A DNA stretch of 25,166 nucleotides from a virus: positions 1-25,166 of IMG/VR virus record IMGVR_UViG_3300046511_000114. One strand, written 5' to 3'. Under the pieces are notes generated by a model, which was given only the letters and a program-made list of their open reading frames with translations, ran no database searches and had not been told where the DNA came from. How positions within the stretch are numbered: position 1 is the first letter of the stretch; every line of letters begins with the position of its first letter. Shown piece after piece: positions 1 to 5,840 of this stretch. The position numbers and the translations under genes were made by a program.

Positions 1-6
1 CTTTGA

Positions 7-178
7 TGCAGCAACGAAAATAGGCCCCTCGGCCTCTGCGCCAGCGCAGCGTCGAAGACAAGCGAAAGACAGAGTAATTATATAATACAAAAAAAAAAAT
101 AAATAATAAACAACCAACTCACTCCTTCGCTGGCCTTGGCTTCGCTTGGAGGCCGACCCCCTTGGTTTCGTTGCAGCA
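7..178. repeat. Gapped inverted repeat around an AT-rich core
   Basis: Positions 7-36 and 149-178 form an imperfect inverted repeat, about 22 of 30 bases matching by hand alignment. The best blocks are 7-19 against 166-178 (12 of 13) and an exact TCGGCCTC block at 29-36 against 149-156. The spacer holds an AT-rich island (71-112) with an 11-A run and the palindrome ATTATATAAT at 77-86. The left arm also contains two back-to-back hairpins (22-35 and 36-49). No gene is seen here. A dyad with an AT-rich core could be a replication origin or a transcription end; the sequence alone does not decide. Confidence 0.45.
16..35 (-). terminator. Candidate leftward rho-independent terminator
   Basis: Read leftward, a GC-rich hairpin (AGGCC, loop GAGG, GGCCT) is followed directly by ATTTTC. 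It is preceded by a second hairpin (CTGCG, loop CTGG, CGCAG). This would suit the end of the leftward gene cluster. The stem is only five pairs and the T-run only four bases, so the call is weak. Confidence 0.3.
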
Positions 179-190
179 CACAATAGTTAA

Positions 191-454
191 CTAAGTGATT
201 GAAAGCTTTTGCCTTAGGCGAATTAAGTTAGCGTGCGCATCTTGCGTCGTACGACGACATTTAGAGCACGTCATTGTGTAGCTAGCGCCGTGCAAGCATG
301 ACATTGCGTCACGCACTGGCGTTTCACGTTCGTTTTTACTCGGAATGCGTTTCATTTTAGAACGACGGATAACCCACGCGGCGTTTTGTTCAGCGTCACG
401 CAGGTGCTCGCGTCGTTCGATGTTGCGAATAGCTCGCTCCACATCGAATGACAT
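191..454 (-). CDS. Small hypothetical protein with possible zinc-binding cysteines (87 aa)
   Basis: I do not recognise this protein. It has a charged, probably helical N-terminal half (residues 1-45, rich in Arg and Glu), then C53, H55, C63 and C66 (CxH followed by CSKC), which could bind one zinc ion. The start at 454 is well supported: read leftward, TAGGAG lies seven bases before the ATG. The stop codon of the upstream gene is part of this ribosome site, so the two are probably translationally coupled. It is the last gene of the leftward cluster and is followed by a gene-free, repeat-rich stretch. The role is unknown; an early or regulatory function is only a guess from its position and orientation. 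Confidence 0.7.
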   Translation of the reverse strand: MSFDVERAIRNIERREHLRDAEQNAAWVIRRSKMKRIPSKNERETPVRDAMSCLHGASYTMTCSKCRRTTQDAHANLIRLRQKLSIT

Positions 455-464
455 AGTTTCACTC

Positions 465-602
465 CTATAGATAATTCGATTCGATGATATAATCCTCTAA
501 CCAATCACCGACCCACTGAATCCAAATATCGAATTCAGCGTCGAAGAGAGTATACATAAACACTCCGTCATGACGACGCCATATGCGATAGACGTGAGTC
601 AT
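465..602 (-). CDS. Small hypothetical acidic protein (45 aa)
   Basis: This short leftward frame starts MTHVYRIWRRHDG and ends in an acidic, aromatic-rich tail (WVGDWLEDYIIESNYL). A GGAGGG ribosome site lies about eight bases before its ATG at 602, overlapping the end of the 21-aa gene upstream. Its stop codon (TAG, 465-467) is built into the TAGGAG ribosome site of the next gene. The tight packing and the two ribosome sites are the main evidence that it is real. No family is recognised. It has four Trp in 45 residues, which is unusual, but there is no clear membrane segment. Confidence 0.6.
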   Translation of the reverse strand: MTHVYRIWRRHDGVFMYTLFDAEFDIWIQWVGDWLEDYIIESNYL

Positions 603-606
603 TTGT

Positions 607-672
607 TCAGCCCTCCGTTGCGAAGTAGATTACCGCTATGATTAACCAATAGACGATAAAGTCTTCTAGCAT
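607..672 (-). CDS. Tiny predicted single-pass membrane peptide (21 aa)
   Basis: Read leftward from 672, an ATG preceded by TAGGAG (five-base spacer) opens a 21-residue frame: MLEDF, then a hydrophobic run VYWLIIAVIYFA, then TEG and stop. The run is long enough for a short membrane helix with an acidic N-terminus. The next gene starts five bases after this one ends and takes its ribosome site from this gene's last codons. Small phage membrane peptides may act on host membrane proteins, but nothing in the sequence names a target. It could also be a leader peptide for the two genes behind it. Confidence 0.5.
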   Translation of the reverse strand: MLEDFIVYWLIIAVIYFATEG

Positions 673-687
673 TGGTACTCCTATTCT

Positions 688-1179
688 AGCGTAGCTTAGT
701 TTTAGCCACAGACGCCCCCGCGCTTGTTACTGAATCCCGTACTTTGCGCGGCAGTTCTGTTCAGCTTCGAAGCGGGCTTGCATACGCGCCATATAATTCG
801 GATGTTCTGGCGCGGGCACCGTGAAGAGTTTCGCAATCGTGCGCATTTCATTAGCGAACTCTTTGGTATTGCGCGTGTTCGCTGTGTACTCCCACGAACG
901 CTTCAGCGCAAGCAAACCCGTTGCGATGGCGATCTCTGCCCACTCTTGTGGCGTCATCGCTTTGCGGTTATGTTTCTCCGCAGTTTGATTAAACGCTACG
1001 AGCGTTGCTCCGAGTGGGGAACCAGATGTTATCTCGACGACTACGTTGTTCTCCGCAATCGACGCGACTATCTGTTCCTGTTCTTGCATCGCCTTGCTAT
1101 TATCTTTGCCCATAGTGCACCACCTTTCGTATCAGAATAGAATACGCGGCAGCGCCTGTGACTAAGACTAAGCTACGCT
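688..1179. repeat. 35-bp inverted repeat pair flanking a leftward gene
   Basis: Positions 688-722 read rightward and 1145-1179 read leftward match at 30 of 35 bases without gaps. Both begin AGCGTAGCTTAGT. The pair encloses the 128-aa leftward gene, giving a 492-bp unit with inward-facing repeats. No clear target-site duplication is visible outside it. The right copy sits in the 5' leader of the gene and the left copy just after its stop, so a leftward transcript could pair its own ends. Confidence 0.65.
727..1113 (-). CDS. Hypothetical soluble protein (128 aa), first gene of the leftward cluster
   Basis: The start at 1113 has a good ribosome site (AAAGGTGGT, then GCACT, then ATG). No family is recognised. 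Residues 1-60 are rich in Gln, Glu and Asn and include a hydrophobic patch (IVASIAENNVVVEITSG). Residues 60-95 look helical. The C-terminus is charged, with AEHPNYMARMQARFEAEQN before the final KYGIQ. There is no signal peptide or membrane segment. The opposite strand also has a long open frame here (724-1140) with arginine-rich, low-quality protein and no ribosome site, which I regard as a shadow. The gene lies inside the 35-bp inverted repeat and is probably made from the leftward promoter near 1478. Confidence 0.7.
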   Translation of the reverse strand: MGKDNSKAMQEQEQIVASIAENNVVVEITSGSPLGATLVAFNQTAEKHNRKAMTPQEWAEIAIATGLLALKRSWEYTANTRNTKEFANEMRTIAKLFTVPAPEHPNYMARMQARFEAEQNCRAKYGIQ

Positions 1180-1213
1180 TTATGCACTGATATGTGTCAG
1201 CGGCACGAGAGTA

Positions 1214-1259
1214 GGGCTATCCTATCTCATAGCTACGTTCCGCACGTTTTAGATAGCCC
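1214..1259 (-). promoter_or_regulatory. Long-stem hairpin in the leftward leader
   Basis: GGGCTATC at 1214-1221 pairs exactly with GATAGCCC at 1252-1259 around a 30-base loop. If leftward transcription starts near 1471, this lies in the untranslated leader of the 128-aa gene. Neither side has a T-run, so it is not a simple terminator. The rest of 1180-1470 holds no gene I can support. Confidence 0.35.
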
Positions 1260-1399
1260 GCGAGGGCCAGGCCCAAAAATGTGGAAGTGGGTGTGGATGT
1301 GTAAGGGACTCCCCGTAATTTTTTGGTATTTTCAAACTCTGGAATCTTCGATGTCTTCGACGCTTCATCCGACGAACCATTCCAAGCTTCGCTTTAGTT

Positions 1400-1416
1400 C
1401 ATTCCATTATGGAATG
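1400..1416. promoter_or_regulatory. Palindrome, TTCCATTATGGAA family, copy 1
   Basis: CATTCCAT, centre T, ATGGAATG is a perfect 8-bp inverted repeat. The 13-base core is the exact reverse complement of the core at 17294-17306. A related palindrome is at 9408-9420. All three lie outside genes. It could be a protein-binding site or an RNA hairpin. Confidence 0.45.
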
Positions 1417-1477
1417 GATTGTCGGGGCTATCGCCTTAGTGACAAGTAGAAGCGGGAGCGGAGCTATGTGTTAATCA

Positions 1478-1506
1478 ATAGTAAACTTTATCACAACGCT
1501 TCGCAA
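1478..1506 (-). promoter_or_regulatory. Candidate leftward sigma70 promoter
   Basis: Read leftward: TTGCGA (1506-1501), a 17-base spacer, then TACTAT (1483-1478). Each box matches the consensus at four of six bases and the spacing is ideal. It faces away from the much stronger rightward promoter and would give the leftward cluster a leader of about 350 bases. No better leftward promoter was found closer to 1113. Confidence 0.4.
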
Positions 1507-1514
1507 GCTTCGCT

Positions 1515-1526
1515 AGTGCAAGCACT
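1515..1526. promoter_or_regulatory. Small palindrome between divergent promoters
   Basis: AGTGC-AA-GCACT lies between the leftward -35 box (ending 1506) and the rightward -35 box (starting 1546). Two GCTTCGC copies (1498-1504 and 1507-1513) abut it and a third (1552-1558) lies in the rightward spacer. The position fits an operator, but no binding protein is known. Confidence 0.35.
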
Positions 1527-1545
1527 TAGAGTGAACAAAATAATA

Positions 1546-1574
1546 TTGACAGCTTCGCTCGGCTATGGGATAAT
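1546..1574 (+). promoter_or_regulatory. Strong rightward sigma70 promoter for the late unit
   Basis: TTGACA (1546-1551) is a perfect -35 box. A 17-base spacer leads to GATAAT (1569-1574), five of six for the -10 box, with an extended -10 TG at 1566-1567. The AT-rich stretch just upstream (AACAAAATAATA) could add strength. The start site would be near 1581, about 40 bases before the first rightward gene. All rightward genes follow with few gaps, so this probably drives the structural unit. Confidence 0.8.
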
Positions 1575-1620
1575 CGCAAGCGATCCGAGTACTCGTGGTC
1601 TATCAAGTGGAGGTAGTGAG

Positions 1621-1830
1621 ATGGAACTTCGTACTTGTGTGGTATGCGGAGCTGCTTCGCATCGGAGTGACTGGATTAACAAGTTGGGAAACGAAGTTGC
1701 GTGTGATCATCACACGAAGGAAGAAGTCGCTAAGGCTGTCGCCTTGAAAGCGCAAGCGTCTAAGGCCGTGGCCCCCGCCGCACCTGCCGCGCCGGCGACC
1801 AAAGGCGTTCCTATTCCACCGAAGAAGTAA
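1621..1830 (+). CDS. Zinc-ribbon-like mini-protein with Ala/Pro-rich tail (69 aa)
   Basis: C6, C9, C28 and H30/H31 (CVVCG, then ACDHH) suggest a small zinc-binding knuckle. After residue 33 the protein is Lys/Ala-rich and then Ala/Pro-rich, a likely flexible tail ending PIPPKK. I chose the ATG at 1621 because GGAGGT lies six bases before it. The longer in-frame start at 1468 has no ribosome site and would run across the promoter. It is the first gene of the rightward unit. A similar cysteine layout occurs in the 85-aa protein after the capsid gene (11615-11872). The function is unknown; it could be a small virion or transcription-associated protein. Confidence 0.7.
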   Translation: MELRTCVVCGAASHRSDWINKLGNEVACDHHTKEEVAKAVALKAQASKAVAPAAPAAPATKGVPIPPKK

Positions 1831-1833
1831 ACT

Positions 1834-2277
1834 ATGTGGTGCGGACTCAACGGGCGTTTCAAAAGGGCTGTGCTACGCAAGCTGGATCGGATAATCTTTC
1901 TCCTTGAAAGACTCACGATCAAGCCTGTGGCATCATTCGTTATCCTTGGAGGACCTGTGGATATTAAGCCTGGACAGTCTACTGTATTAACAGCGCAGCC
2001 GCTTGATGGGCAAACACCTCCGCAACCAACTACGTTGCCGTCGGGTGACGTTCCTACATGGAGCGTAAGTGATCCGACTAAAGTAAGCGCAAGCCCTTCT
2101 GCCGACGGGCTGTCGCTCGCGGTCACTGTGACGCCGGGGGCGGCGCCCGGAGACATCGTGTTCACGATCACCGATGCGGTCATTGCTACCGCAACTGGAT
2201 CGTTCACGCTAACGATCCCTGCGCCCGCGCCGAATCCGGTAGCGAGCTTCGCTGTCACAGCGAGCACCCCGGTTTAG
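1834..2277 (+). CDS. Ig-like (BIG2-type) domain protein (147 aa)
   Basis: After a basic, hydrophobic N-terminus (residues 1-30, including LRKLDRIIFLLERLTI) the protein looks like one bacterial Ig-like beta-sandwich: VDIKPGQSTVLTAQPLD, then WSVSDPTKVSASPSADG, then PGDIVFTITDAVIATATGSF. These resemble the strand pattern of BIG2-family repeats. A Pro/Ala linker and a second IPAPAPNPVASF start near the C-terminus suggest a truncated second repeat. In phages such domains usually decorate capsids or tails and bind cell-surface sugars; here that is inference. It starts four bases after the previous stop, with only a weak GAAG ribosome site. The N-terminal part could be a membrane anchor instead. Confidence 0.6.
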   Translation: MWCGLNGRFKRAVLRKLDRIIFLLERLTIKPVASFVILGGPVDIKPGQSTVLTAQPLDGQTPPQPTTLPSGDVPTWSVSDPTKVSASPSADGLSLAVTVTPGAAPGDIVFTITDAVIATATGSFTLTIPAPAPNPVASFAVTASTPV

Positions 2278-2282
2278 TAAAC

Positions 2283-2455
2283 GAGTTCGGGAACTCAGTG
2301 CGGCGCGAGTCATGTGGGCAGCCGGTTTCCTTGGACGGGCTTCCGGTCCACTAGGCATACTTGCACACTGAGTTCCCCATTACCTTGTCTGCGTACGGCA
2401 GACGGGAGCGCCCATGTGCAAGGCGCCTAAAAAGCCCGTCCCGAGCGAGCGAAGC
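2283..2455 (+). ncRNA. Highly structured non-coding stretch before the small terminase
   Basis: Several exact inverted repeats sit in this gap. Stem A is 2289-2300 with 2366-2377 (12 pairs). Stem B is 2333-2342 with 2432-2441 (10 pairs). Inside B are 2352-2356 with 2425-2429 (5), 2360-2367 with 2415-2422 (8) and 2387-2392 with 2398-2403 (6). B and its inner stems nest into one long hairpin of about 109 bases; A crosses them, so the two are alternatives or form a pseudoknot. 2283-2288 and 2291-2296 can also pair. GAGC-type repeats follow at 2443-2462. It may be an RNA, a leader switch, or the packaging (cos/pac) site bound by terminase. Type uncertain. Confidence 0.55.
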
Positions 2456-2471
2456 GAGCGAGCAGAACACT

Positions 2472-2939
2472 ATGACTCCAAAGGTTAAAATCCTCATTGA
2501 ACAGATCGCACGCTTACGCGTGGGTGGTATCCGTGACGGCGTCATCGCAGCAAAGCTTAATATCTCTCAGTCTGGTTTCTCTCGTATCATTGCTCTTCCC
2601 GAGTACAAAGACGTCGAAGCATGTGTGCTTAACGGAACCGTCTCGAAGATGGACGAGGCTCTCGCTGGCCGCGCAGATGCTCTCAAGGAGTACGCGAAAC
2701 AAGGTGTACCCGTAGCACTGCGTGCTCTATTAGAGGCTGCCACGCAACAACGGGACTTGCGTGCGCGCATCTCTGCGGCCAGCGAGATTCTTGACCGTGA
2801 CCCAGACAGGCTCTTCGCAAAGGGACAAGTTCGTGCGTCTGAGGATGCTCCCGCAGTAAGCGAAGCTGCGCTTAAGGCACTCGACGAAGTTGCTGATAAA
2901 ACGGCGATAGCAGCGACTCCGACACAAAGGGTGAACTGA
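2472..2939 (+). CDS. terS: Putative terminase small subunit (155 aa)
   Basis: The small subunit binds the packaging site and hands phage DNA to the large terminase. Residues 8-40 look like a helix-turn-helix (LRVGGIRDGVIAAKLNISQSG, then FSRIIALPEYK), typical of small terminases. Residues 45-115 are helical, including LKEYAKQGVPVALRALLEAA, a likely oligomer core, and the tail is acidic/Ala-rich. I chose the ATG at 2472, giving a DNA-binding domain at the N-terminus; the longer in-frame start at 2361 would translate the structured region. The ribosome site here is poor. The assignment also rests on its place two small genes before the large terminase and on the adjoining repeats. Confidence 0.7.
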   Translation: MTPKVKILIEQIARLRVGGIRDGVIAAKLNISQSGFSRIIALPEYKDVEACVLNGTVSKMDEALAGRADALKEYAKQGVPVALRALLEAATQQRDLRARISAASEILDRDPDRLFAKGQVRASEDAPAVSEAALKALDEVADKTAIAATPTQRVN

Positions 2940-2940
2940 C

Positions 2941-3213
2941 ATGTCTAGTATGTTTAAGAAGATGATCCAAGCGGGTGCTAAAGCGGCGGAAATCGCCGCA
3001 CCTATCGTTGGTGGTGCACTCGGTGGCCCCGCCGGTGCTAAGGTTGGACAAATGGCTGCTGGTGGTATTAAGAAGATTGCAAGCAGCCCTAAACTCGGTG
3101 GTGCTGGCTCGCAGGGGCAGGGAACTTTTATCCCGTCCTCGGCATCTTCGATTGGCGACGCGAGAGCGCAAGACAAATCTCGTATGAAAGATCAGTACGG
3201 GATTGAATACTAA
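2941..3213 (+). CDS. Small Gly/Ala-rich hypothetical protein (90 aa)
   Basis: A basic N-terminus (MSSMFKKMIQAGAKAAE) leads into a Gly/Ala-rich segment (residues 18-45: APIVGGALGGPAGAKVGQ, then MAAGGIKK) with small-residue spacing like glycine-zipper or membrane-inserting sequences. The C-terminal half is polar and probably flexible. It starts one base after the small terminase stop, with AGGGTGA upstream. Small proteins of this kind occur near podovirus terminase genes and may be minor virion or ejected proteins. I do not recognise a specific family. Confidence 0.6.
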   Translation: MSSMFKKMIQAGAKAAEIAAPIVGGALGGPAGAKVGQMAAGGIKKIASSPKLGGAGSQGQGTFIPSSASSIGDARAQDKSRMKDQYGIEY

Positions 3214-3215
3214 CC

Positions 3216-3485
3216 TTGGCAACCAACCACACCTCGTGGCAAGGTCGTGCTGCGCAGTCTAACTCGAAAGAGCAAGCTCGCGTAGCGAAGAAGTACAAGG
3301 GTGTCAAAAAGATTAGCGAAGGCGCTTTCAGCGACAGCGACATGGAAGCTGACCCATTCATGGAGAACGATCCGGTACTCGATACTATGGACCCTGGTCG
3401 TCGCCATGATCCGAAGCAATATGCGAAAGCCGCGTCGCTACCGTTGAAGAGAGCAAAGCAGGTTCTTAAAGAATCTGAACAGTGA
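3216..3485 (+). CDS. Small hypothetical protein, TTG start (89 aa)
   Basis: The protein is polar and charged (SKEQARVAKKYKGVKKISEG, then an acidic stretch SDSDMEADPFMENDPVLD, then a basic C-terminus). No domain is recognised. The proposed start is TTG at 3216, two bases after the previous stop, with no strong ribosome site; translation may be coupled. A later in-frame ATG at 3342 would cut it to less than half. Its stop overlaps the GTG start of the large terminase (GTGA at 3482-3485), which supports the frame as a real gene. It may assist packaging, judging only from position. Confidence 0.6.
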   Translation: MATNHTSWQGRAAQSNSKEQARVAKKYKGVKKISEGAFSDSDMEADPFMENDPVLDTMDPGRRHDPKQYAKAASLPLKRAKQVLKESEQ

Positions 3486-5164
3486 GCTACGCTTTTACCC
3501 CACTCCCGTTAACAGGCCAGCCAGCTGACGAGAAACTTCGTCGGCTGCGCTTTAACAGTCTCGGCTCACTTTTTTACTTCACTCGTGTTTGCCTCGGTCG
3601 ACGTCGTCTTACAGAATCGTTCCACCTTCCTTTTTGTTTAAGTCTCGAACGCGAGTTTCTCAAAGACGTCTACGAAATTCCTCGTGATCATTTCAAGTCT
3701 ACAATCTGTAGTGAAGCTCTTCCGATGTGGCTCACGCTCCCATTCATGCAAAGCGACGAGGATGCGTTTCTAACGCAAGGCTATGGGGATGAGTACATTC
3801 GTTTTCTAAAGCGAATGCACAATCCCATGAGGAGGAACCTCCTTGTCTCTGAAAACGTTACCAATGCGGCGAAGCTTGGAAAGCGGATTGAGTACCACTT
3901 CCAGAGTAATGCAATCTTTCGAGGATGCTTTAGCGAAATCCTTCCCACAAGCTCAGAAACTTGGACTTCATATTCAATGCACGTTAACCGGGGAAAGTTC
4001 GGAGGGGCTAGTCACGGTGAAGGCTCTTTTGACTTTCTCGGAGTTGGCGGTGCTTTGCAGTCTCGGCACTACGACAATCTATTCGAAGACGACTTGATCG
4101 GACGCAAGGCGATACAGTCGCCGTCGGTGATGGATCAGTCTATCGAGTATCACAAGTTACTCATTGGCGCCTTCGACTCACAGGATGCGGAGCATGAGAA
4201 TAACGAGTTGGTTGTCGCGAACCGCTGGGGCTTTCATGATCTTAATTCCCACATTCGTGAGAACGAACCTTGGTTCGTTATCCACTCTCACTCCGCTTTG
4301 GGTGGTTGTTGCGACGCGCATCCTTCAGATACGCCGATCTTTCCAGAAGAATTCTCGTTCGAAAAGCTAATGCGTTTTAAGCAACGCCTTGGCTCGTATC
4401 ACTTCTCGTGCCAATTCTTGAATAATCCTATCTCTCCTGAAGACGCAGACTTTAAGAGTGAGTGGCTTAAGTACTACTCGTTCGAACGAGGCGACGACGG
4501 TGGCGTACGTATCCAACAGGAATCTCACGATGGTCTCCACTATAAGCCTTTCCCATACCACCACCTACAAGTCGCAATGGCAGTCGATCCTGCGCACAGC
4601 GGGAATAGTGGTGCTGGTCGTGCTCGGCACGCTATTGTGGTATGGGGGCAACTGGATGATGACTATTTTCTACTGGATGCGTGGGCGCAGCAGTGTACTC
4701 TGGGAACGTTTGTTGACAAGATATACGCACTCGCGCAAAAATGGCGGCTTCGTAAGTTTGGTGTGGAAACAGTCGCCGGGCAAATCTACCTCAAGTTTCA
4801 CCTGGATACGAAGAATGCTCAGGAGAATAACTATCTGAAGATCATTCCGTTGAAGGGTGAGGTTGAGGGACCTGATGGTACTATGACTCGTAAGAAGGAG
4901 TGGAGAATTAGAAATGTACTATCACCGCTCTTTGAGTTCGGTCACGTCTACGTCCAACGTAGGCACCAAGATTTTATTGGGGAATATAACACGTTTCCCA
5001 GGGGAAAATTCGTGGACTTGTTGGATGCTAGTGCCTATATACCGCAAATGTTACGACATGCCGGTTCCAGAACGCAAAGCACGATAATGCTCGCAAATAA
5101 CCAACAGCGAGCGCGGCTCGTGAATACTCCGTACTCTGACTCAAGTATCTTGAGGGTGAACTAA
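3482..5164 (+). CDS. terL: Terminase large subunit (560 aa)
   Basis: This is the motor that cuts concatemeric phage DNA and pumps it through the portal using ATP. The ATPase half shows a variant Walker A (PRDHFKST, residues 67-74) and a Walker B-like NLFEDD (199-204). QFLNNP (311-316) resembles the conserved motif between the two halves. The nuclease half has candidate metal-binding acids D369 (AVDPAHS), E429 (FGVETV) and D512/D515 (VDLLDASAY). The length fits the family. The GTG start at 3482 overlaps the previous stop, and the TAA overlaps the next ATG (TAATG). The Walker A lacks the usual GxGKT form; PRxHxKST variants are known in phage terminases. Confidence 0.93.
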   Translation: MSYAFTPLPLTGQPADEKLRRLRFNSLGSLFYFTRVCLGRRRLTESFHLPFCLSLEREFLKDVYEIPRDHFKSTICSEALPMWLTLPFMQSDEDAFLTQGYGDEYIRFLKRMHNPMRRNLLVSENVTNAAKLGKRIEYHFQSNAIFRGCFSEILPTSSETWTSYSMHVNRGKFGGASHGEGSFDFLGVGGALQSRHYDNLFEDDLIGRKAIQSPSVMDQSIEYHKLLIGAFDSQDAEHENNELVVANRWGFHDLNSHIRENEPWFVIHSHSALGGCCDAHPSDTPIFPEEFSFEKLMRFKQRLGSYHFSCQFLNNPISPEDADFKSEWLKYYSFERGDDGGVRIQQESHDGLHYKPFPYHHLQVAMAVDPAHSGNSGAGRARHAIVVWGQLDDDYFLLDAWAQQCTLGTFVDKIYALAQKWRLRKFGVETVAGQIYLKFHLDTKNAQENNYLKIIPLKGEVEGPDGTMTRKKEWRIRNVLSPLFEFGHVYVQRRHQDFIGEYNTFPRGKFVDLLDASAYIPQMLRHAGSRTQSTIMLANNQQRARLVNTPYSDSSILRVN

Positions 5165-5508
5165 TGTGGTCGAGGAGAGAATTTTTTCAGTCACTTTCAG
5201 TTATTCCAATTGCTATTACTGAACTTCGTTTTGATCTTTCAGTATATCACTTGGAGGTTGATTGTGATTTATCTTTGACTGCGTTGCAGTACGCAATAAA
5301 TACAGGAGTTGACAAAAAACTTGGGCGGCCGAGAACACTCATTGTTGGTCCTGAGTTGTTGTTTGTGGCGCGTGAGTTACTTTGGCGGCCTGAGTACGTG
5401 AAGGAAATTGATGATGACATAACTTACGTGATTAGGTATAATCTTCCACGTTATTTGTGGCGTCTCCAGTTTGATCACGGAGTTATAGAAAGTGGGATAG
5501 TACTGTGA
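5164..5508 (+). CDS. Hypothetical protein with capsid-like motif (114 aa)
   Basis: I do not recognise a named family. Residues 48-85 (LGRPRTLIVGPELLFVAREL, then LWRPEYVKE) resemble residues 207-238 of this phage's own capsid protein (IRPRHLIIAPPNKMIAREIL): RPR, LI, P, ARE and L align. That motif is common in Mu gpT-type and related capsid proteins. The N-terminus WSRREFFQSLSVIPIAI looks superficially like a twin-arginine signal, but the hydrophobic part is very short. The gene overlaps the terminase stop and its DNA is visibly more AT-rich than its neighbours, so it may have been acquired separately. It could be a remnant or a mini capsid-fold protein. Confidence 0.6.
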   Translation: MWSRREFFQSLSVIPIAITELRFDLSVYHLEVDCDLSLTALQYAINTGVDKKLGRPRTLIVGPELLFVARELLWRPEYVKEIDDDITYVIRYNLPRYLWRLQFDHGVIESGIVL

Positions 5509-5696
5509 GCGAAGCTAATAAGAAACCGGCTCTGCCGGGTAAGAGACGCTGGCGTCCTGAGAAGAACCCAGGTGTGGACACTCGCGACCAACGGAATGAA
5601 CATCCGAACGGGGAGACTCCGCAGAAAGAGGCTCCCGGTCTCCGACAGATTCGTGGCGTCGGTCGCGACGGGTGCTTGTGCACACATGGCAGCTAA
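5505..5696 (+). CDS. Small basic, likely disordered protein (63 aa)
   Basis: The frame opens with GTG at 5505, overlapping the stop of the previous gene (GTGA). The product is rich in Lys, Arg, Pro, Gly and Glu (PALPGKRRWRPEKNPGVD) with no obvious fold and two cysteines at the end (CLCTHGS). Its last codons overlap the start of the next small gene at 5686. No family or function is recognised. The evidence for translation is mainly the overlap pattern shared with its neighbours; the ribosome site is unclear. Confidence 0.45.
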   Translation: MSEANKKPALPGKRRWRPEKNPGVDTRDQRNEHPNGETPQKEAPGLRQIRGVGRDGCLCTHGS

Positions 5697-5838
5697 GAAG
5701 AAGCATAGCTTCCCGAAGATACCACACAAGGTCGGTGTCCGCGATCTTGTAAGCGTCCGCGACGCTCGGAAGCTGCAAGACTTACTTCCGAATAAGCGTC
5801 GAGACAGGCTTGCGAAAATCTACGGTTATAAGGCTTAA
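5686..5838 (+). CDS. Small basic protein (50 aa)
   Basis: From the ATG at 5686 the product is a basic 50-residue protein (AAKKKHSFPKIPHKVGVRDL, then VSVRDARKLQDLLPNKRRD) ending KIYGYKA. The frame is open back to 5572, but the earlier part reads as low-quality sequence out of phase with the previous gene. There is no strong ribosome site, so the start is uncertain. The KIPHKVGVRDL stretch and helical C-terminus suggest a small folded or DNA/RNA-associated protein; this is a guess. Next gene: two bases after the stop. Confidence 0.45.
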   Translation: MAAKKKHSFPKIPHKVGVRDLVSVRDARKLQDLLPNKRRDRLAKIYGYKA

Positions 5839-5840
5839 CA

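Noticed and set aside
724-1140. 138-aa rightward frame opposite the leftward gene
   Set aside because: Arg/Cys-rich shadow of the 128-aa leftward gene; no ribosome site.
1192-1449. Rightward 85-aa open frame in the control region
   Set aside because: No ribosome site, Trp/Ser-rich low-quality protein, and it overlaps the hairpin and palindrome. Probably chance.
1468-1620. Longer start for the zinc-ribbon mini-protein
   Set aside because: It would translate across the promoter; the GGAGGT site fits the ATG at 1621.
2361-2471. Longer start for the small terminase
   Set aside because: No ribosome site, Arg/Ser-rich extension made from the structured region.
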